Made by a program: the position numbers and the translations under genes
Part shown: in pieces, positions 1-5,138 of the stretch
Numbering within the stretch: the stretch's first letter is position 1
Layout of the letters: each line of letters opens with the position of its first letter
From: Candidatus Sulfopaludibacter sp. SbA3
Lineage (GTDB): Bacteria; Acidobacteriota; Terriglobia; Bryobacterales; Bryobacteraceae
DNA length: 7,837 nucleotides
Reading direction: 5' to 3'
Assembly (NCBI GenBank): GCA_900290315.1
Contig: OKRF01000424.1
Location: forward strand, 277-8,113
The notes under the pieces: model-generated
Seen by the model: only the letters and a program-made list of their open reading frames with translations
Databases searched by the model: none
What the model was told of the DNA's origin: nothing

Positions 1-98
1 GCGAAGGTATCCCGCGGCAAGCCGTTCGCTTTGGCCGTTCTCTCGATTCGCTCAGCCCCCTCGCGCGTGACACGCCCGCCGGGCGCCGACAAGGACCT
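1..98 (-). pseudogene. Truncated duplicate of the SPOR-domain 3' end of the adjacent pseudokinase gene
   Basis: Positions 1-81 match 176-256 with only 6 differences and no gaps; weaker similarity continues to about 98 and then stops. Read on the minus strand in the frame of the intact gene, this copy gives GGRVTREGAERIERTAKA followed by NGLPRDTFA, against GGRVTREEAERIEKTAKA and DGLPRDTFA in the intact protein. Three of the six differences are synonymous and three conservative-looking (Asn/Asp, Arg/Lys, Gly/Glu), which suggests the copy was once under protein selection. Upstream on the minus strand the frame stays open only to a stop at 153-155 and has no ATG, no linker and no kinase-like part, so no intact gene can be here. 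The copy's own stop codon lies beyond the window edge. It is either a remnant of a tandem paralogue or a recombination or assembly junction. The plus strand is also open here to a TAA at 121-123, so the 3' end of an unrelated plus-strand gene at about 82-123 cannot be excluded. Confidence 0.6.
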
Positions 99-162
99 GC
101 GCAGCTTTATGGATGCGGCGTAATCGAGCCACCGGCGGCAAGACCGCTGGCGTTACCAGCGC

Positions 163-1074
163 TCAGTAGTTGCGCGCGAAGGTATCCCGCGGCAATCCGT
201 CGGCTTTGGCCGTTTTTTCGATTCGCTCAGCCTCCTCGCGCGTGACACGCCCGCCGAGAGCCACCAGGAACGGACCGCGATTAGGGCCGTTGGGGCTGAA
301 GACCTCGGCGTGGAGTCCCGGATGCTTCTCATTGATGTACCGGGCCCTGGTCTCCGCATCGTGGTAGCGGATGTAGGTGTAGGCGATGACGCGCCAATTG
401 GGCGTCGCCACGGCGGGCACCGGGGCAGCGGGCATCACGTGTGGGACCGGGCGCGGCGCAGAAGGCGGCGCCGGGTTCCTGGTGAGCGCAACGATCGCCG
501 CGACGGTCACCACTGCCGAGGCTGCAATGATCCACGGGCGACGCGATGCCCGGCGCATTCCTTCCTGTGGAACTCGCAGGAAGGCGGCCAACTGGTCCAG
601 CCCTAGCAGATCCTCGGCTTGCTCCGGCGGAGAAGCATCCCGGAGGGTACCGCTCTCCAGCTTGATGGTATCCCCTACCGCAACGATGTGGTCGGCGTTG
701 ACTGCCCCGTGAGCAAAACCGCGGGCATGCAGGTAGGCCAGGGCGCGACCCACGGCCGCAACCACGGCGAGCGCTTCGCGCTGGCCGAGCCCGGCCGCTA
801 ATGCCGAAGTGAGGCAGTCGTCAGGACACTCGTAGACGGCATAGAACACGCCGTTCGCCATGCCCGTGTCCAGAACGCGCTGGATGTTGGGATGGTCAAG
901 CTGCGCCGCCCGCCACCACAAATCCCCAGGCGACTCGCGGGTGATCTGAACGATGGCGCGTCCACCGGCGAATGCCGCCCTGAAGAACTCCCCACGTCCT
1001 TCTTTGCCCAGCGATTCATCCAGGCGGTACTGCTCCGCCAAGACTACTCCTGCCATGTGTTGCCAATCAGACAT
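163..1074 (-). CDS. Pseudokinase-like protein with TM segment and C-terminal SPOR-like domain
   Basis: 303 aa. The N-terminal ~165 residues follow the Ser/Thr protein kinase fold in order: a glycine-loop-like LGKEGRGEFF (22-31), a beta3-like AIVQI (40-44), LDHPNIQRVLDTG (59-71), a hinge-like YAVYEC (78-83), LAYLHARGFAHG (112-123), and a PPEQAEDLLGLDQL stretch (149-162) resembling the APE-to-alphaF region. The catalytic residues are replaced: the VAIK Lys is Gln43, HRDLKxxN is HGAVNADH (Asp becomes Ala124, Asn becomes His129), and the DFG position reads ESG (140-142). The rest of the C-lobe is missing. These changes point to a pseudokinase that may bind a ligand or partner but should not phosphorylate. 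A basic stop-transfer flank (RRASRRP, 174-180) and one TM helix (181-197) follow, then a Pro/Ala-rich linker (201-225) and a SPOR-like domain (226-302, WRVIAYTYI ... RGPFLVALGGRVTREEAE). SPOR domains bind denuded septal peptidoglycan, so the C-terminus should be periplasmic. The gene is divergent from a bactofilin. No strong Shine-Dalgarno precedes the ATG; Met7 is an alternative start. Confidence 0.82.
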   Translation of the reverse strand: MSDWQHMAGVVLAEQYRLDESLGKEGRGEFFRAAFAGGRAIVQITRESPGDLWWRAAQLDHPNIQRVLDTGMANGVFYAVYECPDDCLTSALAAGLGQREALAVVAAVGRALAYLHARGFAHGAVNADHIVAVGDTIKLESGTLRDASPPEQAEDLLGLDQLAAFLRVPQEGMRRASRRPWIIAASAVVTVAAIVALTRNPAPPSAPRPVPHVMPAAPVPAVATPNWRVIAYTYIRYHDAETRARYINEKHPGLHAEVFSPNGPNRGPFLVALGGRVTREEAERIEKTAKADGLPRDTFARNY

Positions 1075-1098
1075 AGCCGTATGAACTCGGTAATAAAT

Positions 1099-1136
1099 CC
1101 GCGGCGAGCGTAAAACTTACGTAGACTCGCCCGCGG
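1099..1136. repeat. Imperfect inverted repeat (hairpin) between divergent pseudokinase and bactofilin genes
   Basis: CCGCGG (1099-1104), CGAG (1105-1108) and CGTAA (1109-1113) can pair with TTACG (1117-1121), CTCG (1126-1129) and CCGCGG (1131-1136). This gives 15 pairs around a 3-nt AAC loop, interrupted by a 4-nt bulge (TAGA, 1122-1125) and a single C at 1130. It starts 25 nt upstream of the pseudokinase ATG and ends about 90 nt upstream of the bactofilin ATG. There is no T-run on either side, so a simple terminator is unlikely. An operator for one or both genes, or an RNA hairpin in the 5' leader of one of them, fits better. No matching regulator is visible in the window. Confidence 0.55.
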
Positions 1137-1227
1137 CGGAGCCTGCACTTACGCGGTCAAAGGGTTGGGCCGTAATGATTGCAGTCACGGCCCCCATCGT
1201 GCTGGAACGGAGCACTTTCATACCCAT

Positions 1228-1722
1228 ATGTGGAACAAACGGAACGACGAACCTTACACTCCCAGACCCCAGCAGCAGGAGCCCTCGCCCTCGCCGCCGG
1301 CGCCCGCACCGGTCCCCATGGCCGCGCCGGCACCGCGGCCGGAGCCAGCGCCGCCGCGGCAGATCGCCGCCATCGGCGCTTCCATGACGATCAAAGGCGA
1401 TATTCGCGCCCGCGAAGAACTGGTGGTGGATGGCGAAGTGGAAGGCACGCTCGAATCACAGAGCCTGATCACGGTGGGCCCGAGCGGCAAGGTCCACTCC
1501 AACATCAAAGCGCGGGAGGTGGTGATCTTCGGATCGGTGCGGGGGAACGTGGAGGTCTCCGAAAAGATCGCCATTCGCGAACAGGGCAGCCTGGTGGGGG
1601 ACATCAAGACTGCAGGCATCAGTATCGACGACGGGGCCTACTTCAAAGGCAGCATCGATATCATGAGGCCTGAGCCGAAGGCCACCGCCAAGGGGACGAA
1701 GGCCGAAGCGCGGGCGAGTTAA
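1228..1722 (+). CDS. Bactofilin family cytoskeletal protein
   Basis: 164 aa from ATG 1228. Residues ~1-48 form a short tail rich in Pro, Ala and Gln (MWNKRNDEPYTPRPQQQEP and onward). The bactofilin (DUF583) core then runs from IAAIGASMTIKGDI to about IDIMRP. It has the regular short-strand periodicity of the right-handed beta-helix, with turn motifs such as GEVEGTL, GSVRGNV and GSLVGDI. Lys/Ala-rich residues close the protein. Bactofilins polymerise without nucleotide into membrane-associated filaments and place peptidoglycan synthases, hydrolases or other envelope machinery. The upstream in-frame TTG at 1165 would add 21 residues unlike any bactofilin; MWNKR resembles the usual start of the family, so 1228 was chosen. 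The Shine-Dalgarno is poor: a GGAG at 1209-1212 lies about 15 nt upstream. It is divergent from the pseudokinase-SPOR gene and followed 11 nt later by a hairpin. Confidence 0.93.
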   Translation: MWNKRNDEPYTPRPQQQEPSPSPPAPAPVPMAAPAPRPEPAPPRQIAAIGASMTIKGDIRAREELVVDGEVEGTLESQSLITVGPSGKVHSNIKAREVVIFGSVRGNVEVSEKIAIREQGSLVGDIKTAGISIDDGAYFKGSIDIMRPEPKATAKGTKAEARAS

Positions 1723-1733
1723 GTCAGCGGGAA

Positions 1734-1761
1734 GACAGACGACACACTTCGATCGTCTGTC
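1734..1761 (+). terminator. Hairpin just after the bactofilin stop, probable terminator
   Basis: GACAGACGA (1734-1742) and TCGTCTGTC (1753-1761) are perfect 9-bp inverted arms around a 10-nt loop, starting 11 nt after the bactofilin TAA. There is no T-tract downstream, so it is not a canonical intrinsic terminator. It may still end transcription together with Rho or protect the 3' end of the mRNA, as such hairpins often do in GC-rich genomes. Confidence 0.5.
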
Positions 1762-1763
1762 CT

Positions 1764-2309
1764 AGCGCAATGCTCTCAGTTGTCAGAGATCGGCAGCGGT
1801 GGACTGGTGAAAAACGGCTCAAGCAGCCTGGCGGAAGGGCTTCGAGGCGTCCGGGAAGTGCTTTTTTGCGGCGGCGAGGCGGAGGTTGTGGGCAGCACTG
1901 GTCTAGGAAAACTCACATCCCACCGGCTTGACGCTCGACCAGGACGGGAAAGTCTCCACACATTACGTACGCCAAGGAGGCCGAAAATCCACTCAATAGG
2001 ACTTGTACCGCGAGAAGCAACTTACGAAGAAGAAGTTGGAGGACGGGCGCAAACGGCGGGCTAATATCCGACGCACAGGGATGGCTGATGAAGCACGGAG
2101 CGCTACGTTAACGATTACAAGCTCGTTCATTCACGGCCTTCTGGCGCGACGTCGGCGGCGAATACTGCCCAGAACGGCTCTAGCAAGAATTTCAACTGTA
2201 ATGAGCAGTAGCGAACTGGCCAGCCCAAAAACCGGGCTCAAATTGGCGTGGCGGAATTCTTATGTCCGATGAAATCTGCTGACACAAGGGAGCATCATGG
2301 GCCGTCCTG
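1764..2309. other. Gene-poor stretch, possibly decayed coding sequence
   Basis: No confident gene lies in this ~550-bp stretch, which looks less GC-rich than its flanks. Protein-like pieces occur on the plus strand. One open frame from TTG 1780 to 2064 begins LSEIGSGGLVKNG. A second frame, from 1907 onward, gives LTLDQDGKVSTHYVRQGGR, meets an amber codon at 1997-1999, then continues DLYREKQLTKKKLEDGRKRR and stays open to 2272. Near 2095-2190 the other two frames briefly look plausible (YVNDYKLVHS, FWRDVGGEYCPERL). None has a good start with a Shine-Dalgarno, and I recognise no family. This pattern fits an old gene broken by point and frameshift mutations, or simply non-coding DNA. A weak 5-bp hairpin (2222-2226 with 2234-2238) lacks a T-run. 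Confidence 0.4.
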
Positions 2310-2702
2310 TCAAATCGGAGCCGCGTCTGGCCGGTAGCCTTCGGGAAGATGGCGTTGCAGGTCGCGGCCTTCGTGAAGGACCCGAGCTACCTCAATAACG
2401 CCGTCCTCACGGCGGCGATAAAGCAGGAAGTGTCGCGGATCCTTCAGTGTTGAGCCCCTCACTCTGGTTCGGCTTAGCGAAATATGGTAAGTCCGCGCAC
2501 CTAGGATCATGATCTCGGGGCGTTGCTTCGAGCCAGGCTGCTCCGGATCCGCGTCGAAATCGAGCAACGCTTGACGAATGAGAGCCCTGTAGCGCAGCGA
2601 CGCAGCCTGCCCAAATTCCTGAAGGCTCCTTTTCACGATGGTAGCGATGTCGCGGCGGGCGGGGCCGGTAACGTGAAATTGAAGCCTGCGCCTTTTAGCC
2701 AC
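2310..2702 (-). CDS. parE: ParE/RelE-superfamily toxin of a type II TA system
   Basis: 130 aa, using GTG 2702 as start, so that it overlaps the 3' end of the antitoxin gene by 8 nt, a classic sign of translational coupling. The sequence follows the ParE pattern: strand LQFHVTG (7-13), helix PARRDIATIVKRSL (14-27), EFG (29-31), a second helix with YRALIRQALLDF (38-49), DPEQPGS, then the beta-sheet with ARTYHIS, RHFLLYRRRE and the closing IEVARVLHEGRDLQRHLP. ParE toxins poison DNA gyrase, while RelE relatives cleave mRNA in the ribosome. The sequence alone favours ParE, because of the FLLYRRRE ... VARVLHEGRD ending and the ParD-like partner, but the target is not shown. It is slightly longer than typical ParE (~95-105 aa) through an Arg/Lys-rich start and a C-terminal tail after HLPEGY. 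Confidence 0.87.
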   Translation of the reverse strand: MAKRRRLQFHVTGPARRDIATIVKRSLQEFGQAASLRYRALIRQALLDFDADPEQPGSKQRPEIMILGARTYHISLSRTRVRGSTLKDPRHFLLYRRREDGVIEVARVLHEGRDLQRHLPEGYRPDAAPI

Positions 2703-2997
2703 GCTTCCGCTCGGCGGCCAGTTCGGCTGACGCCTCTTCGTGAATCTGATCCAGAAAAGCGTCGAGTTCTTCTTCGGAATTCACCGTCACGTAATCGCCG
2801 CGGCGTGCGGCATCGAAGCCTTCCTTGGCAGCGGCGCGCAGCCATTCGAGCTTGGCCTTATCTTCCTCTTCGCGCTGCTCCAACAGACGGAGTCCTTCCC
2901 GCACCACTTCGCTGGCGTTACTGAAGCGGCCCGAGGTGATGCCGGCCTCGATGAAGCGGTCGAAGTGTTCGGTCAGATTGACGTTGCGGGTTGGCAT
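2695..2997 (-). CDS. parD: ParD/CC2985-like ribbon-helix-helix antitoxin
   Basis: 100 aa from ATG 2997. Residues 1-45 form a ribbon-helix-helix DNA-binding domain: strand RNVNLTEH (4-11), helix FDRFIEAGITSG, then the hallmark FSNASEVVREGLRLLEQ (25-41). A long charged helix rich in Glu, Lys and Arg and the tail DYVTVNSEEELDAFLDQI (68-85) form the toxin-neutralising part. The start is set by an AAGGAG on the minus strand 7 nt upstream; a longer frame to 3090 adds residues unlike the family. It should bind and neutralise the downstream toxin and repress the operon, probably through the palindrome at 3030-3044. The antitoxin-first order and overlapping genes are typical of parDE. Confidence 0.92.
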   Translation of the reverse strand: MPTRNVNLTEHFDRFIEAGITSGRFSNASEVVREGLRLLEQREEEDKAKLEWLRAAAKEGFDAARRGDYVTVNSEEELDAFLDQIHEEASAELAAERKRG

Positions 2998-3029
2998 GCG
3001 AAAGCTCCTTCCTACTAGCCTACCGGGAC

Positions 3030-3044
3030 TGGCAATTATTGCCA
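3030..3044. promoter_or_regulatory. Palindromic candidate operator and -10 region of the parDE operon
   Basis: TGGCAAT-T-ATTGCCA is a perfect 7-bp-arm palindrome with a single central base, 33 nt upstream of the antitoxin ATG. On the minus strand it contains AATAAT (3035-3040), one mismatch from a consensus -10, so a repressor bound here would cover the promoter. I could not find a convincing -35 at 16-18 nt spacing. Palindromes overlapping the promoter are the usual site for autoregulation by ribbon-helix-helix antitoxins, so ParD binding is the natural inference. Confidence 0.6.
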
Positions 3045-3200
3045 ACAAACTGGGCGTGATTTCAGTTAAAGCATGCCCCACCGTAGGCACGAGCTTTCAT
3101 GAAGTTTCGCAGCGTCGTCTGTCGCAGCGCGAGAGAGCCATCGCTTTGCGGTTCCTGCGACCGAAGCAGCTACTTCGCGGCATGAAGAATCTGCGCGCTG

Positions 3201-4172
3201 CTACTTGCGGAGATTGTCGATTGTCTCGCGCATCTTCGCGGCCTGCGGCCAGTCGGGGTGGTGGCGAAGAAAGTCTTCCAGACTATCCGCCGCTGCTTGG
3301 TGTTCCCCGCGGCGCAGGTGAATCTCCGCCAGGAGTAATTGGGGATGCGAGAAGTGCGCGGGATCGATCTGGCGGGCCTTTTCCAGGTACTTCACGGCGT
3401 GGTCGAAATCGCCCATTCCGAAGTAAGTCATGCCCATTTGGGAATTCGCCAGGGCATCGCCCGGGCGCTCCAGAACGGCGAAGGCGTTGAACTTCCACGC
3501 TTCGTCCAGGTTCTGGATGGTCACCAGGACGCCGCCCAGGTTGACGAGCGGTTCATACGACTTCGGATCCTGCTTTAAGGCCTCGCGAAAGCACTCCTCG
3601 GCGCGCTGGAACTGCTGCGTCTGGTAGGCGATGGTGCCCAGTTCATTCCAGGCGGCGGAGAACTGCGGGGCAATCTCCACAGCATGCTCCAGATGCTTCA
3701 CCGCATCGATGGTGTCCCGCTTGCCCAGGCACTTGCGTGCCTCCTGATACTCGTGCAGGGCCTTATCGGGAATGGCTAACTCCCGGGCGGAGACGGAGTG
3801 CTCCTGACGCATGATGTCGCCGTAGACGAAATCGGAGTCCTTCAGGTCCAGCCGCAGGACAACGTGCCCATGCGCATCGGCGGTTCCGGGCCCCACTTCC
3901 ACGGTCTGGCGCGCCTCGCCACGCGCAGGGATGTAGACCGCCAGAGTGTAGGCGCCGGCCTCCAGTTTCCGGAAGGCGAATTTTCCGGAATCGTCGCTCA
4001 GGGTAAAAGCGTGGAAGGGCGAGGTAGCCCCGAAGAGTGTGAGCGACGCCGCAGTCTCGGGCCGAACCTGCCCGGCGAGTTCGTAGAGCGATTCCCCGCC
4101 CCGGGCAAGCGCGGCCAGCAGCAGAACTGCCCAGAAAATACGCACGTCGCCGTCAGATCCTCTGGCGTCCAT
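3201..4172 (-). CDS. Exported TPR protein with carboxypeptidase-regulatory-like N-terminal domain
   Basis: 323 aa from ATG 4172. A hydrophobic export signal (FWAVLLLAALA, 13-23) is followed by a small beta-sandwich resembling the CarboxypepD_reg/DUF4198 group (about 30-108, including FTLSDDSGKFAFRKLEAGAY and the strand HVVLRLDL). After a linker come about five TPR units (roughly 125-318), with signatures AVKHLEHAVEIAP, AAWNELGTIAYQTQ, AEECFREALKQDP and AVKYLEKARQIDP. TPRs are protein-binding scaffolds; the architecture is frequent in Acidobacteria, and no specific partner is known. Alternative starts are GTG 4187 (five residues longer) and GTG 4145, which would put the signal peptide at the very N-terminus (MRIFWAVLLL). 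The last is attractive but its AGAGGA lies 12 nt away. The gene is divergent from the Sel1 gene and ends near the TA operon without a clear terminator. Confidence 0.85.
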   Translation of the reverse strand: MDARGSDGDVRIFWAVLLLAALARGGESLYELAGQVRPETAASLTLFGATSPFHAFTLSDDSGKFAFRKLEAGAYTLAVYIPARGEARQTVEVGPGTADAHGHVVLRLDLKDSDFVYGDIMRQEHSVSARELAIPDKALHEYQEARKCLGKRDTIDAVKHLEHAVEIAPQFSAAWNELGTIAYQTQQFQRAEECFREALKQDPKSYEPLVNLGGVLVTIQNLDEAWKFNAFAVLERPGDALANSQMGMTYFGMGDFDHAVKYLEKARQIDPAHFSHPQLLLAEIHLRRGEHQAAADSLEDFLRHHPDWPQAAKMRETIDNLRK

Positions 4173-4184
4173 TCTACCGCCAGT

Positions 4185-4240
4185 CACGAAAATTACGCCT
4201 TATACGAAAAATCAGGTATTTACCCGTGTAACTTTTCGTG
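4185..4240. repeat. Spaced inverted repeat in the divergent TPR/Sel1 intergenic region
   Basis: CACGAAAATTAC (4185-4196) is the reverse complement of GTAACTTTTCGTG (4228-4240) except for one extra base; the inner 8 bases CACGAAAA/TTTTCGTG match perfectly. The arms flank the middle of the region between the two start codons, and the ACGAAAA core also occurs at 4204-4210. An arrangement of related half-sites across a short divergent promoter region suggests binding of a shared regulator. The right arm overlaps the spacer of the candidate Sel1 promoter. No regulator gene is adjacent. Confidence 0.45.
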
Positions 4241-4247
4241 TTATAGA
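4219..4247 (+). promoter_or_regulatory. Candidate sigma70-type promoter for the Sel1-repeat gene
   Basis: TTTACC (4219-4224) and TATAGA (4242-4247) are spaced by 17 nt, each matching four of six consensus bases, and end 36 nt before the start codon. On the opposite strand a TATAAG (4200-4205) could be the -10 of the TPR gene. These are weak matches judged by eye. Confidence 0.35.
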
Positions 4248-4283
4248 TGAGTCAGCAGCGGCGGTTCTGGAAGGAGAGAGGCG

Positions 4284-5099
4284 ATGCGAACGAAACGGTT
4301 TTTCGCTGTTCTCGGAGTGAGTGCCCTGTTTTGCGCCGGTGTCCCTTTGTTTGGCGACACCGCCACGGGCCTTGAGGCCTTTCGTAACGGAGACTATCAG
4401 AAAGCTTTCCGGGAGTGGAAAGCCTGCGCGGAAACGGGTAAGGCGGATGCCCAGTTCGACTTGGGTATGCTGTACGCCAAGGGTCTGGGCGTGCAGAGGG
4501 ATATGACCGAGGCGGTCCGCTGGTATCGCAGTGCTGCGGAAAAGGGGAACGTACAGGCGGCCTTCAGCCTGGGCCAACTGTATTCGCGCGGATGGGGTGT
4601 GCCGCGTGACGAAGCCGATGCCATGCGCTGGCTCGAGATGGCGAACTCCACGGATCCCGATCAGCAGCAGGTGACCGGGTGGGCGCAGGTGGCGGGATAC
4701 GGCATGCCGCAGGATTTTGTGCAGGCGGCGTATTGGTATCGCCAGGCGGCGGATCATGGTCATGCGGAAGCGCAATTCAACTTGGCGCGCCTGTACGCTC
4801 ACGGGCAAGGTGTCCCAAGAGACGACAGCGAAGCCGCGCGCTGGTGCCGGGCGGCGGCCACTCACGGCTTCGCGCCGGCCCAGGAACGGCTGGCCGTGCG
4901 TTACGCGCAGGGCTCAGGGCTGCCCCAGGATAACAGCCAGGCGTTCTTCTGGGCGACCATCGCGATGAACAACGGCGACAAGCACGCGGGCAAACTACGC
5001 AATGAATTGAAAGCCAGGCTGACACCCAGCGAAGCCGGCAGGCTGGAACAATCCGCAGTGGCCTGGCAGCAATCGCGCACTTCGCTGGCGAAGAGGTAG
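4284..5099 (+). CDS. Exported Sel1-like repeat (SLR) protein
   Basis: 271 aa. The start is firm: AAGGAG at 4271-4276 is 7 nt upstream of the ATG. An N-terminal signal peptide (MRTKRFFAVLGVSALF, cleavage probably near residue 24) is followed by Sel1-like repeats in the ~36-residue pattern, for instance AQFDLGMLYAKGLGVQRD (56-73), AAFSLGQLYSRGWGVPRD (92-109), AQFNLARLYAHGQGVPRD (163-180) and AQERLAVRYAQGSGLPQD (199-216). The repeat at about 130-160 is shortened: it lacks most of its first helix, so the superhelix is probably irregular there. A charged helical tail ends the protein. SLR proteins are scaffolds in signalling and envelope assembly; several bind cell-wall enzymes or host proteins, but nothing here identifies the partner. 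It is divergent from the TPR gene and followed 39 nt later by an MFS gene on the same strand. Confidence 0.92.
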   Translation: MRTKRFFAVLGVSALFCAGVPLFGDTATGLEAFRNGDYQKAFREWKACAETGKADAQFDLGMLYAKGLGVQRDMTEAVRWYRSAAEKGNVQAAFSLGQLYSRGWGVPRDEADAMRWLEMANSTDPDQQQVTGWAQVAGYGMPQDFVQAAYWYRQAADHGHAEAQFNLARLYAHGQGVPRDDSEAARWCRAAATHGFAPAQERLAVRYAQGSGLPQDNSQAFFWATIAMNNGDKHAGKLRNELKARLTPSEAGRLEQSAVAWQQSRTSLAKR

Positions 5100-5124
5100 T
5101 CGGGAACCAGGGTTGGTTCGGGTA

Positions 5125-5130
5125 TACAAT
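5125..5130 (+). promoter_or_regulatory. Candidate -10 element close to the MFS start codon
   Basis: TACAAT, inside TATACAAT, lies only 8 nt before the GTG used as start of the MFS gene, and there is no Shine-Dalgarno between. If used, transcription would begin at or next to the GTG, giving a leaderless mRNA. No -35 hexamer is recognisable at normal spacing, so this is tentative. The alternative is read-through from the Sel1 gene. Confidence 0.3.
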
Positions 5131-5138
5131 ACCAGCTT

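Noticed and set aside
310..606. Plus-strand open frames opposite the pseudokinase gene
   Set aside because: Arg/Gly-rich shadow translations without family resemblance; the minus-strand gene has clear domains.
1165..1227. TTG-initiated N-terminal extension of the bactofilin
   Set aside because: The added residues are unlike bactofilins and the ATG at 1228 gives a typical start.
2297..2398. Small plus-strand ORF (MGRPVKSEPRL..., 33 aa) with an AGGGAG a few bases upstream of its ATG
   Set aside because: It lies antisense over the 3' end of the clear ParE gene, is very short and resembles nothing; the Shine-Dalgarno match is likely chance.
2998..3090. Longer frame upstream of the ParD start
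   Set aside because: Strong Shine-Dalgarno and family-like N-terminus place the start at 2997; the extension runs through the promoter palindrome.
3162..3177. Near-palindrome CGAAGCAGCTACTTCG downstream of the TPR gene
   Set aside because: One mismatch and no loop or T-tract; not a terminator and no reason to call an operator in this position.
5104..5119. GAACC/GGTTC inverted repeat after the Sel1 gene
   Set aside because: Only 5 bp with no T-run; too weak to call a terminator.
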